DNA of 7,435 nt from Planctomycetota bacterium (GCA_016200125.1 JACQFK010000039.1:1-7435), one strand, 5' to 3'. Shown: positions 1 to 5,892, numbered from the stretch's first letter. The notes: generated by a model from the letters alone, not told the origin. Numbers and translations: made by a program.

Positions 1-187
1 CCGCTCGGGCACGCGCCGCGAGGAGCTGCTGCTCCACAATGACGAGATCACGCGCGTCTGGATGCTCCGCAAGGTGCTCGCCGACATGAAGCTGATCGAG
101 GCCATGGAGACCCTGCTGGACCGGATCAAGAAGACCAAGTCCAACGCCGAGTTCCTCATGAGCCTCGGACGTTCCGACTGGGCGTAG
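1..187 (+). CDS. rho: Transcription termination factor Rho, C-terminal end (partial)
   Basis: Only the last 61 residues are in the window, read from base 2 to the TAG at 185-187; the gene begins upstream. The stretch starts SGTRREELLL and continues through VWMLRKVLADM, EAMETLLDRIKKTKSN and AEFLMSL, the very conserved C-terminal tail of Rho, the hexameric RNA-dependent ATPase that terminates transcription. The P-loop and RNA-binding regions lie outside the window. The last residues (GRSDWA) are lineage-specific. The following 57 nt contain no intrinsic terminator with a T-run, and the Rho stop is in frame with the next gene's ATG. Identification rests on recognising the conserved tail and is secure. 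Confidence 0.93.
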   Translation, partial: RSGTRREELLLHNDEITRVWMLRKVLADMKLIEAMETLLDRIKKTKSNAEFLMSLGRSDWA

Positions 188-217
188 TCCCGCGTTCACC
201 GGGGTTCGCGAGAGGGC

Positions 218-244
218 AGGAGGAGGCCGCCGCGCGGCCGCATC
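218..244 (+). promoter_or_regulatory. Strong Shine-Dalgarno followed by a GC hairpin in the spacer
   Basis: AGGAGGAGG lies at 218-226, an excellent ribosome binding site, but the only possible start codon in the frame (ATG at 245) is about 18 nt further on. Between them GGCCGC (225-230) can pair with GCGGCC (234-239) around a CGC loop, a six-pair all-GC hairpin. If it forms, AGGAGG (218-223) would sit about 6 unpaired nt from the ATG, a normal spacing. That the hairpin forms is inference; the sequences are directly visible. Confidence 0.5.
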
Positions 245-2215
245 ATGGGGTTCACGCTCGCCGGTCGCACGACCAGCCGGGTCGCCGTCGTCGGCTCGGG
301 CAACATCGGACCCGACGTCGCCCTCTATTTCGCCCGCGTCCTCAACCGCCACGGCGTGACGATCCTCGTCCACGACATCGACCAGGAGGCGCTCGACGCC
401 GGCCGCGAGCGCATCACCCAGAAGCTCCGCCGCGGGGGCGACAGCGGCATCTTCCGCCCCCTCGAGGTCGACTCCATCCAGCGCGGCATGACCTTCTCGC
501 TCGACCCCTCGCTCCTCACCGGCTGCGACTTCGTGGTCGAGGCCGTGACGGAGGACCTCGCGGTCAAGCAGGGCGTCTTCGAGCGGATGGAGCGCATCGT
601 GCCGCCGCAGGCGATCCTCGCGTCCACCTCCTCGCACCTCGAGCCCGACCGCATCTTCGAGCGGCTCAAGCGCCCCGAGCGGGCGGTCGTCCACCACTTC
701 TTCTTCCCCGCCGAGCGCAACCCGCTCATCGAGATCGTCGCGGGCTCGAAGTCGACGATGACCGACTGGTGCTGCCGCTTCTACGAGGCGATGGGCAAGG
801 TCCCTATCCGCGTCAAGAACCGCTACGGCTACGCGGTGAACCCGATCTTCGAGGGCCTCTTCCTCGCGGCGATGCTCATCGAGGAGAAGGGCCTCTCGCC
901 CGCGATCATCGACGCCATCGCCTGCCGCGCCTTCGGCTCCACCGCCGGCCCCTTCACCGTCGTCAACCTCGCCGGCGGCAACCTGATCACGCGCGAGAGC
1001 CTCGCCGTCTACCATGAGCGCATCATGCCCTGGTTCCACTCGCCCCGCTCCCTCGAGGAGAAGGCCGCGAGCGGCGCGCCCTGGCGGACCGCCGACAAGG
1101 GCGAGACCGTGAGCTACTCCAACCTGATGTACGAGGAGGTCTCCTGGATGCTCCTCGGGGCCTACTTCGGCCTGGCCTGCGAGGCGCTCGAGAGCGGCAT
1201 CGTGGACATCGCCGACCTGGAGATCGGCATCGAGCTGGGCCTCGCCCTCAAGCCGCCCTTCGCCATGATGAACGAGCTCGGGCCGCGCCGGGTCCGCAGC
1301 GTCATCGAGGCCTACGCGAAATCCCACCCGGGCTTCAAGATTCCGCGCGACTTCGGCCCCTGGACCATCACCGCCGTGATCCGGGAGAACCGCGACGACG
1401 TCGCGGTCCTCACGATCCGGCGCCCCAAGACGATGAACGCCCTTTCCCGCGAGGTCTTCCGGGAGCTCGACGTCCACCTCGCCGCGATCCGGGACGATCC
1501 GAAGATCCGCGGCGTGGTCCTCACGGGCTTCGGCCTCAAGGCCTTCGCGGCGGGCGCGGACGTGGCGATCCTCGCCTCGCTCGCGTCGCCCGAGGCCGCC
1601 CGCGCCGCGTCCTGGGAATGCAACCGGATCCTCCGGCGCATCGAGACGCTCGGCAAGCCCGTGGTCGCCGCGCTCAACGGCCTCTCGCTCGGCGCCGGGA
1701 GCGAGCTCGCCTACGCCTGCACGGCCCGCATCGCCCGCATGGGGCAGCCGACGCTCTTCGGACAGCCCGAGGTCCGCCTCGGCCTGATCCCCGGCGCCGG
1801 CGCCACCCAGCGCCTCCCCCGTCTCGTCGACTTCTCCACCGCCTGGCGCCTCCTCCGCACCGGCGGCAGCCTCTCCGGCGTCGAGGCGCTCCAGCTCGGC
1901 CTCATCTCCGAGCAGCTCGACGGCGACGTCGTCTCGCGCGCCGTGGAGCTCGCCCGCACCCTCAAGCCCGCGCCGCTGCCCGACCCCCGCGTCCCCCCGG
2001 TCCTCCCCGAGGTGGACCTGAAGGGCCTCTCGCGCAAGATCGACGAGATCCTCCGCCGCGCGATCCTCGACGGCGCGAAGCTGCCGATCGACGCGGCCCT
2101 GGAGGTCGAGTCGCGCGCCTTCGGCGAGGTCTACGCCACGCGCGACCACCGGATCGGTCTCGACAACTACCTCAAGACCAACCTCAAGCAGTCCGCCCCC
2201 TTCGTTCACGCCTGA
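245..2215 (+). CDS. Fused 3-hydroxyacyl-CoA dehydrogenase / enoyl-CoA hydratase
   Basis: A 656-residue bifunctional protein catalysing two adjacent beta-oxidation steps (or their reverse): hydration of enoyl-CoA and NAD-dependent oxidation of 3-hydroxyacyl-CoA. Residues about 11-200 form the Rossmann dehydrogenase domain, with GSGNIG at 17-22, acidic D44 at the end of the second strand (NAD preference), VVEAVTED from 97, and the catalytic pair H151 and E163. Residues about 200-365 look like the helical C-terminal dehydrogenase part. Residues about 375-656 are crotonase-like: oxyanion-hole segments AFAAGADV (433-440) and NGLSLGAGSELA (478-489), with both catalytic glutamates, E487 and E509 (in FGQPE). 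Dehydrogenase-first order is the reverse of FadB and resembles archaeal fusions. There is no thiolase nearby. One oddity is HFFFP where HFFNP is usual. ATG 245 is the only start in frame after the Rho stop. The gene is cytoplasmic, and its end overlaps thpR convergently by 10 nt. Confidence 0.92.
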   Translation: MGFTLAGRTTSRVAVVGSGNIGPDVALYFARVLNRHGVTILVHDIDQEALDAGRERITQKLRRGGDSGIFRPLEVDSIQRGMTFSLDPSLLTGCDFVVEAVTEDLAVKQGVFERMERIVPPQAILASTSSHLEPDRIFERLKRPERAVVHHFFFPAERNPLIEIVAGSKSTMTDWCCRFYEAMGKVPIRVKNRYGYAVNPIFEGLFLAAMLIEEKGLSPAIIDAIACRAFGSTAGPFTVVNLAGGNLITRESLAVYHERIMPWFHSPRSLEEKAASGAPWRTADKGETVSYSNLMYEEVSWMLLGAYFGLACEALESGIVDIADLEIGIELGLALKPPFAMMNELGPRRVRSVIEAYAKSHPGFKIPRDFGPWTITAVIRENRDDVAVLTIRRPKTMNALSREVFRELDVHLAAIRDDPKIRGVVLTGFGLKAFAAGADVAILASLASPEAARAASWECNRILRRIETLGKPVVAALNGLSLGAGSELAYACTARIARMGQPTLFGQPEVRLGLIPGAGATQRLPRLVDFSTAWRLLRTGGSLSGVEALQLGLISEQLDGDVVSRAVELARTLKPAPLPDPRVPPVLPEVDLKGLSRKIDEILRRAILDGAKLPIDAALEVESRAFGEVYATRDHRIGLDNYLKTNLKQSAPFVHA

Positions 2216-2766
2216 AGCGGGAACGCGGCGAGCGCTTCGTAGACGGGACCCTTGTTCGTCAGCGTCGAGCGGTAGAGCACAAACTCGCGGACCTCGTCCT
2301 TCCCGATCGGCACGCGCCGCTGGTTCTCGATCGCGGCCATCAGGCGCTTCACGCTGCGGTCCGACTTCACGCGGCCGATCGTGAGGTGCGCCACGAAGGG
2401 ATGCGTCTCGCGCGGGACGCCCACCTGCTCCGCCGACCGCTCGATCGCGCCGGCGAGCGCCGCGACCTTTTCGAGATCGCCCGAGCAGCCCGCCCAGATC
2501 ACCCGCGGCGTGCCCCGCTCGGGAAAGGTTCCGATGCCCTCATAGGTCAGCGCCATCCGCGGCCAGCGCAGCGCCTCCACCGAGAGAAGGCCCTTGAGCT
2601 TCGCGAGCGCCTCGTCGTCGACGTCGCCCAGGAACTTCAGCGACAGGTGGAGGTTCTCCTCCTCCACCCACTTCACGTCGGCGTCGGCGCGGCGCAGCGC
2701 CTCCTGGACCTGGACGAGGAGCTTCCTCACGGACGTCGGCAGCGCGAGGGCGACGAAGCAGCGCAT
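2206..2766 (-). CDS. thpR: RNA 2',3'-cyclic phosphodiesterase (2H phosphoesterase, ThpR/LigT family)
   Basis: A 186-residue protein, the usual size for ThpR. Members hydrolyse 2',3'-cyclic phosphate RNA ends to 2'-phosphates, and some have in vitro tRNA half ligase activity. Two catalytic HxT/S motifs define the 2H superfamily and both are intact: H40-L-S42 (in HLSLKFLG) and H127-L-T129 (in HLTIGR). The start MRCFVALALP matches the typical family N-terminus, so I place it at 2766. The open frame runs 22 codons further upstream, to 2832, but that extension lacks family character and would overlap the divergent gene's start codon. No Shine-Dalgarno precedes 2766; a possible -10 lies 6 nt upstream, suggesting a leaderless message. 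The 3' end overlaps the convergent fused gene. Likely cytoplasmic; its physiological substrate cannot be told from the sequence. Confidence 0.92.
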   Translation of the reverse strand: MRCFVALALPTSVRKLLVQVQEALRRADADVKWVEEENLHLSLKFLGDVDDEALAKLKGLLSVEALRWPRMALTYEGIGTFPERGTPRVIWAGCSGDLEKVAALAGAIERSAEQVGVPRETHPFVAHLTIGRVKSDRSVKRLMAAIENQRRVPIGKDEVREFVLYRSTLTNKGPVYEALAAFPLQA

Positions 2767-2772
2767 GGCGCC

Positions 2773-2801
2773 ATGATGATCGCCGGGGCGGACCGTTGCA
2801 A
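2773..2801 (-). promoter_or_regulatory. Possible thpR promoter sharing its -35 with the divergent gene
   Basis: Read on the minus strand: TTGCAA (2801 to 2796) as -35, a 17-nt spacer, CATCAT (2778 to 2773) as a 4/6 match to TATAAT, then exactly 6 nt to the thpR ATG at 2766. The -10 is weak, so confidence is low on its own. The geometry mirrors the opposite promoter exactly. Confidence 0.35.
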
Positions 2802-2817
2802 GCATCCGGACGGTCCG
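2789..2817. repeat. 8-bp inverted repeat spanning the promoter spacer (candidate operator)
   Basis: CGGACCGT (2789-2796) and ACGGTCCG (2810-2817) are perfect inverted copies with a 13-nt gap, arm centres 21 bp apart (two helical turns). The left arm touches the -35 and the right arm ends 1 nt before the -10, a suitable position for a dimeric repressor. A repeat of this size is expected a couple of times by chance in a window this long, so only its position makes it notable. Confidence 0.35.
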
Positions 2818-2824
2818 ATATTCT
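2796..2824 (+). promoter_or_regulatory. Sigma70-type promoter for the copper monooxygenase gene, probably leaderless
   Basis: TTGCAA (2796-2801), a 17-nt spacer and TATTCT (2819-2824) form a good housekeeping promoter in otherwise very GC-rich DNA. Only 6 nt (GGGCGC) separate the -10 from the ATG at 2831, so transcription should begin at or next to the start codon. No ribosome binding site is present, consistent with a leaderless mRNA. Confidence 0.6.
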
Positions 2825-2830
2825 GGGCGC

Positions 2831-3661
2831 ATGGCGCGCGCCTCCCGGGCCGTCCTCCCGGTCCTCCTCGTCGCGGCGGCGGCCGGCGCGATCCTGCGGA
2901 TCGGCCGGTCTCCGGCGCCGACCTTCCACCGCGACGTCGCGCCGATCCTCCACGCGCGCTGCGCGCCCTGCCACCAGGCGGGGGGCGCCGCGCCGTTTCC
3001 CCTGGTCGCCTACGGGGACGCGAAGCCGCGCGCGCGGCAGATCGCGGACCTCGTGCGGCAGCGGATCATGCCGCCCTGGATGCCGGATCCCGGCTGCGCC
3101 GAATTCATCGGCGACCGATCGCTCGGCGTGGAGCAGATCGCCCTGATCCTCCGCTGGGTCGAGACCGGGGCCGCGGAAGGCTCGGCGTCCGGCTCCGCCG
3201 CGCCGCCCTCCTGGAGCGACGGAGGGTCGCTGGGGACGCCCGACCTCGTCGTGACGCTGCCCGAACCCTGGACGGTGCCGGCCGAGGGAGCGGACGTCTA
3301 CCGCAACTTCGTCCTGCCTCTCCCGGTCGCCGCGCGCCGCCACGTCCGCGCCGTCGAGTTCCGGCCCGGGAATCCGAAGGTGGTCCATCACGCGTTCCTC
3401 TTCATCGACCCGACGCGCGAATCGGAGCGGCTCGATCTCCAGGATCCAGACCCCGGCTTCCCGGGCCTTCACGTGCCACGCTGGAGAAGGACTGCTTCCT
3501 CGTCCTGCAGGTCCACGTGCGCCCCTCCGGAAAACCGGAGCGGCTCCAGCCCTCGGCCGCCTTCTATTTCACCGACAAGCCGCCCGCCCGCACGCCCGTC
3601 AAGTTCGGGCTCTGGTCCTACGACATCGACCTCCCCGCCGGGGAGAAGGCCGTCGTGGTGA
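2831..3661 (+). CDS. Haem c / copper monooxygenase (PHM/DBM-like), N-terminal part of a frameshifted gene
   Basis: Residues 7-22 are a hydrophobic signal peptide or anchor (VLPVLLVAAAAGAIL), so the protein faces the periplasm or outside. C44-A-P-C47-H48 is a class I cytochrome c haem site, and MPPWMP (80-85) offers a Met axial ligand. From about residue 137 it enters the N-terminal half of a copper type II, ascorbate-dependent monooxygenase-like domain; VVHHAFLF puts H186-H187 at the CuH pair (rat PHM H107-H108). Homology runs to about DPDPGFPGL (residue 213, base about 3470). After that the frame turns into Ser/Pro/Arg-rich nonsense up to the TGA at 3659-3661, while the family sequence resumes in another frame. 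The 5' start is set by a promoter 6 nt upstream. The substrate is unknown. It could be a true pseudogene or an assembly or sequencing error. Confidence 0.8.
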   Translation: MARASRAVLPVLLVAAAAGAILRIGRSPAPTFHRDVAPILHARCAPCHQAGGAAPFPLVAYGDAKPRARQIADLVRQRIMPPWMPDPGCAEFIGDRSLGVEQIALILRWVETGAAEGSASGSAAPPSWSDGGSLGTPDLVVTLPEPWTVPAEGADVYRNFVLPLPVAARRHVRAVEFRPGNPKVVHHAFLFIDPTRESERLDLQDPDPGFPGLHVPRWRRTASSSCRSTCAPPENRSGSSPRPPSISPTSRPPARPSSSGSGPTTSTSPPGRRPSW

Positions 3662-4458
3662 GGGACTCGATCACGCTGCCGCTCGACCTCGACCTGCTCC
3701 GCGTCCTTCCCCACGCGCACTTCCTGGGGCGGCGCCTGGAGGGGACGGCGAAGCTTCCCGACGGATCGACCCGCTGCCTGCTCCGCATCGACGCCTGGGA
3801 CTTCAACTGGCAGGGCGACTACGCTTACAAGAATCCGGTCTTCCTCCCCAAGGGGACGGTCGTCACGATGGAGTTCACCTACGACAACTCCGAGGGCAAC
3901 CCGCGCAATCCCCGCCGGCCTCCGCGCCGCGTCCGCTTCGGCCTGCAGTCCGACGACGAGATGGCCGAGCTCTGGTTCCAGGCGCTGCCCCACCGCGCCG
4001 GCGAGGTCAAGCTGCTGGACGACGCGATGCGGGGCAAGGTGCTGCAGGCGGGGCTTTCCTACAACCGCTACCTGCTGACGGTCGATCCCGGCAACGCGAA
4101 GGCCCATGCGGACCTGGGCAAGGCGCATCTGCTCCTGGGCCGGCCCGACGAGGCGCTTCCCGCCCTGGCGTCGGCGATCAGGCTCCGGCCCGACTTCGAC
4201 GAGCCCCACTACTTCCTCGGTCTCCTGCATCGCACGCAGAACCGGCCCGGGGAGGCGAAGGCCGAGTTCCAGGCGGCGATCCGGGCCAACCCCGGCCATG
4301 CGAAAGCCCACGGAAATCTCGGCCTCCTGCTGATGGAGGAAGGGCGGCTCGACGCCGCGGCGCGCGAGTTCGAGACCGCCCTGCGGCTCAACCCCGCCGA
4401 CGAGATCGCCCGCGAGAGCCTCGAGGAGATCAAGCGGGCGGGCCGCAAGAAGGAGTGA
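3478..4458 (+). CDS. Copper monooxygenase C-terminal half plus TPR domain (continuation after frameshift)
   Basis: This is the rest of the protein begun at 2831, in a different frame. It opens with TLEKDCFLVLQVH; the His at 3514-3516 fits the third CuH ligand (PHM H172). PHAHFLG gives the CuM His-x-His at 3712-3720, and the Met at 3868-3870 (VTMEFTYDNS) fits the CuM methionine (PHM M314). All six predicted copper ligands are therefore present across the two parts. Three 34-residue TPRs follow, head to tail, at 4096-4197, 4198-4299 and 4300-4401 (pattern A..LG..L...G..DEA...), then a Lys/Arg-rich tail. The frame is open far upstream of 3478, but that portion is Arg/Pro-rich shadow. It has no obvious start of its own; a GTG at 3658 overlapping the upstream TGA is one possibility. 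The stop is 4 nt before the next gene. Confidence 0.8.
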   Translation, partial: TLEKDCFLVLQVHVRPSGKPERLQPSAAFYFTDKPPARTPVKFGLWSYDIDLPAGEKAVVVRDSITLPLDLDLLRVLPHAHFLGRRLEGTAKLPDGSTRCLLRIDAWDFNWQGDYAYKNPVFLPKGTVVTMEFTYDNSEGNPRNPRRPPRRVRFGLQSDDEMAELWFQALPHRAGEVKLLDDAMRGKVLQAGLSYNRYLLTVDPGNAKAHADLGKAHLLLGRPDEALPALASAIRLRPDFDEPHYFLGLLHRTQNRPGEAKAEFQAAIRANPGHAKAHGNLGLLLMEEGRLDAAAREFETALRLNPADEIARESLEEIKRAGRKKE

Positions 4459-4462
4459 GCCC

Positions 4463-5203
4463 ATGAATTGCCTCGCATCGTTCCAGCGCTTCATCCTCCG
4501 AGCGACGATTCTGGCCGCAGGGGGCTGCGCGACGGGGCCCGCGGAGGGCGGCCGATCCGCCGATCGGACGTTCCAGGACATCCTCAAGCCTCTCAGCGCC
4601 GCCGAGAGCCTCGGCGTCAACTTCAAGATCGATATCGACGCTCCGTCCGGAACGAGCGGACCCGGGAAGGTCTTCCTGGGGACACTTCGTCTGAAGCCGG
4701 GGAACCGGGTCCAGGCGCTCTTCCACGTTTCTGCGGGAGGAGTCCGCGGAGCGTCATTTCTGGTCTCCGATGGCCGCCGGATGTTCGTTCAGCGTCATCC
4801 CGGCGACGTCTTCGAGCAGGCGCCGCCTCAGGACATCGGGCGCCGCATCCAGGAGCTCTTTGCCTCCTGGGGCGCCAACGGCATTTTCGCGCTGGTGTTC
4901 GGGTTCCCGAAGCCGGAGGGAGCCCAGGCCGCCGATCTGCAATGGCGACCCATGAGTCCCTGCGACTTCCAGGCCGACGCCGCAGACGAGGGGCGCGGAA
5001 CGCTTCGTTACCGGTTGAAGGATCCCGACGGGGTCCTCTACGCCAGCGCCGTCCTCTGGTACGCTCCCAGGACAAGGAGGCTCATCCAGCGCGTCATGAC
5101 CCTTGCGGGATCCGGAAGTGTCGTGACGGAGACCTATGAAGACCTGGCGCTCAACGAGCCCATCCCCGACGAAATATTCCGATCCCCGGAGAATGAGAAG
5201 TAA
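4463..5203 (+). CDS. LolA-like exported protein, possibly a lipoprotein
   Basis: A 246-residue protein with a short hydrophobic N-terminus ending LAAGGC (Cys22). That is at best a relaxed lipobox, because position -3 is Ala and an Arg interrupts the hydrophobic core. The remainder alternates short beta-type segments and closes with ETYEDLALNEPIPDEIFRSP, the closing pattern (Tyr, then N-x-P-I-P-D, then F-x-x-P) of the LolA/LolB-like outer-membrane lipoprotein-carrier fold and related DUFs. The exact family is not assignable. AGGAG at 4451-4455, inside the end of the preceding gene, is its ribosome binding site, and only 4 nt separate the genes, so the two are very probably co-transcribed and translationally coupled. 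Third codon positions are visibly less G/C-biased than in its neighbours. A periplasmic role beside the copper enzyme is inference. Confidence 0.75.
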   Translation: MNCLASFQRFILRATILAAGGCATGPAEGGRSADRTFQDILKPLSAAESLGVNFKIDIDAPSGTSGPGKVFLGTLRLKPGNRVQALFHVSAGGVRGASFLVSDGRRMFVQRHPGDVFEQAPPQDIGRRIQELFASWGANGIFALVFGFPKPEGAQAADLQWRPMSPCDFQADAADEGRGTLRYRLKDPDGVLYASAVLWYAPRTRRLIQRVMTLAGSGSVVTETYEDLALNEPIPDEIFRSPENEK

Positions 5204-5250
5204 CGGTCCAACCCGGGACCTGCGGAGACATGGCCACGAGTCGAATCTCC

Positions 5251-5267
5251 TGCTATGCTGGGGGCCC
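5251..5267 (+). promoter_or_regulatory. Extended -10 promoter immediately before queC
   Basis: TGC-TATGCT (5251-5259) matches the extended -10 consensus TGnTATAAT, with only 8 nt to the queC ATG at 5268. There is no good -35 at 16-18 nt spacing (TGGCCA is the nearest), as is usual for extended -10 promoters. Transcription would start within about 2 nt of the ATG. GGGGG at 5260-5264 is too close to act as a normal ribosome binding site. No preQ1 riboswitch was seen in the 64-nt gap. Confidence 0.5.
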
Positions 5268-5891
5268 ATGAAGGGCGTGGCCATCCTCTCCGGCGGGCTC
5301 GACTCCACCGTCTCGCTCGCGGCGGCGACGCGGAAGATGGACGTGGTCCTCGCGCTCACGTTCGACTACGGCCAGCGCGCGGCGATGCGCGAGCGGCAGG
5401 CCTCGGCGAGGATCGCGCGCCACTACCGCATCCCCCACCGCGTCATCGCGATACCCTGGCTCGCCGGCCTCACCGCCACCGCGCTCGTCAACCGACGCGC
5501 CGCGCTGCCGCGCAACGAGATGTCGGAGCGCTCGGCGAAGGCGGTCTGGGTGCCCAACCGCAACGGGGTCTTCATCGAGATCGCCGCCGCCCACGCCGAG
5601 TCGCTCGGCGCGGCGCGCCTCATCACCGGATTCAACAAGGAGGAGGCGGTCACCTTCCCCGACAACTCGCCGGCCTACGTCGCGGCCGTGAACCGCGCGC
5701 TCTCCTACTCCACCGCGAACGGCGTCCGCGTGCTGAGCTTCACCGGCAATCTGGAGAAGAGGGCGATCGTGAATCTCGGCCGCCGCCTCGACGCGCCGCT
5801 CCGCCACATCTGGCCCTGCTACGAGGGCGGCCGCGCCTGGTGCGGCGAGTGCGAATCCTGTCTGCGAAGCCTTCGGGCGCTGCAGGGGTAG
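5268..5891 (+). CDS. queC: 7-cyano-7-deazaguanine (preQ0) synthase QueC
   Basis: A 207-residue ATP-dependent enzyme converting 7-carboxy-7-deazaguanine plus ammonia to preQ0, precursor of queuosine (and of archaeosine or 7-deazaguanine DNA bases elsewhere). The PP-loop motif SGGLDST is at 8-14, followed by TFDYGQR (31-37) and VPNRN (95-99). The zinc site is complete: C184, C192, C195 and C198 in the pattern CYEGGRAWCGECESC. The middle motif reads GFNKEEAVTFPDNS, unlike the E. coli GYPDCR type, so it belongs to the FPDNS-bearing branch of QueC. The frame is open 44 codons upstream, overlapping the LolA-like gene, but the family N-terminus MKGVAILSGGLDS fixes the start at 5268. Its product pathway is shared with queE, which begins 1 nt after its stop. 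It may be slightly shorter than typical homologues at the C-terminus. Confidence 0.94.
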   Translation: MKGVAILSGGLDSTVSLAAATRKMDVVLALTFDYGQRAAMRERQASARIARHYRIPHRVIAIPWLAGLTATALVNRRAALPRNEMSERSAKAVWVPNRNGVFIEIAAAHAESLGAARLITGFNKEEAVTFPDNSPAYVAAVNRALSYSTANGVRVLSFTGNLEKRAIVNLGRRLDAPLRHIWPCYEGGRAWCGECESCLRSLRALQG

Positions 5892-5892
5892 C

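Noticed and set aside
2214..2238. GAAGCG / CGCTTC inverted repeat just after the fused gene, as a terminator
   Set aside because: A six-pair stem with a 13-nt loop, no T-run, and lying inside thpR coding sequence.
2764..2775. 12-bp perfect palindrome CATGGCGCCATG over the thpR start codon
   Set aside because: One or two palindromes this long are expected by chance in a window of this size, and half of it is coding sequence. It is not counted as an operator.
2767..2832. Longer ThpR starting at 2832
   Set aside because: The extra 22 residues lack family character, run through the divergent promoter and overlap the opposite gene's ATG; MRCFVALALP is the normal family start.
2540..3472. A 310-residue minus-strand open frame
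   Set aside because: It is low-complexity Arg/Gly/Asp-rich and lies antisense to the haem c/copper gene and out of frame over thpR, both of which have clear motifs.
1618..3477. A very long open frame joined to the 3' monooxygenase half, apparently coding a 946-residue protein
   Set aside because: Everything before about 3478 is Arg/Pro-rich shadow of the fused gene, thpR and the monooxygenase 5' part. The frame is open only because the DNA is GC-rich.
3469..4626. A 385-residue minus-strand open frame
   Set aside because: It is the antisense shadow of the copper core and TPR region; it has no recognisable domain.
5205..5220. GGTCC / GGACC hairpin after the LolA-like gene, as a terminator
   Set aside because: The five-pair stem is followed by TGCGG with no T-run, too weak to call.
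5204..5267. preQ1 riboswitch upstream of queC
   Set aside because: The 64-nt gap lacks the A-rich tail and pseudoknot pattern of preQ1 aptamers, and the likely transcript starts at the ATG.
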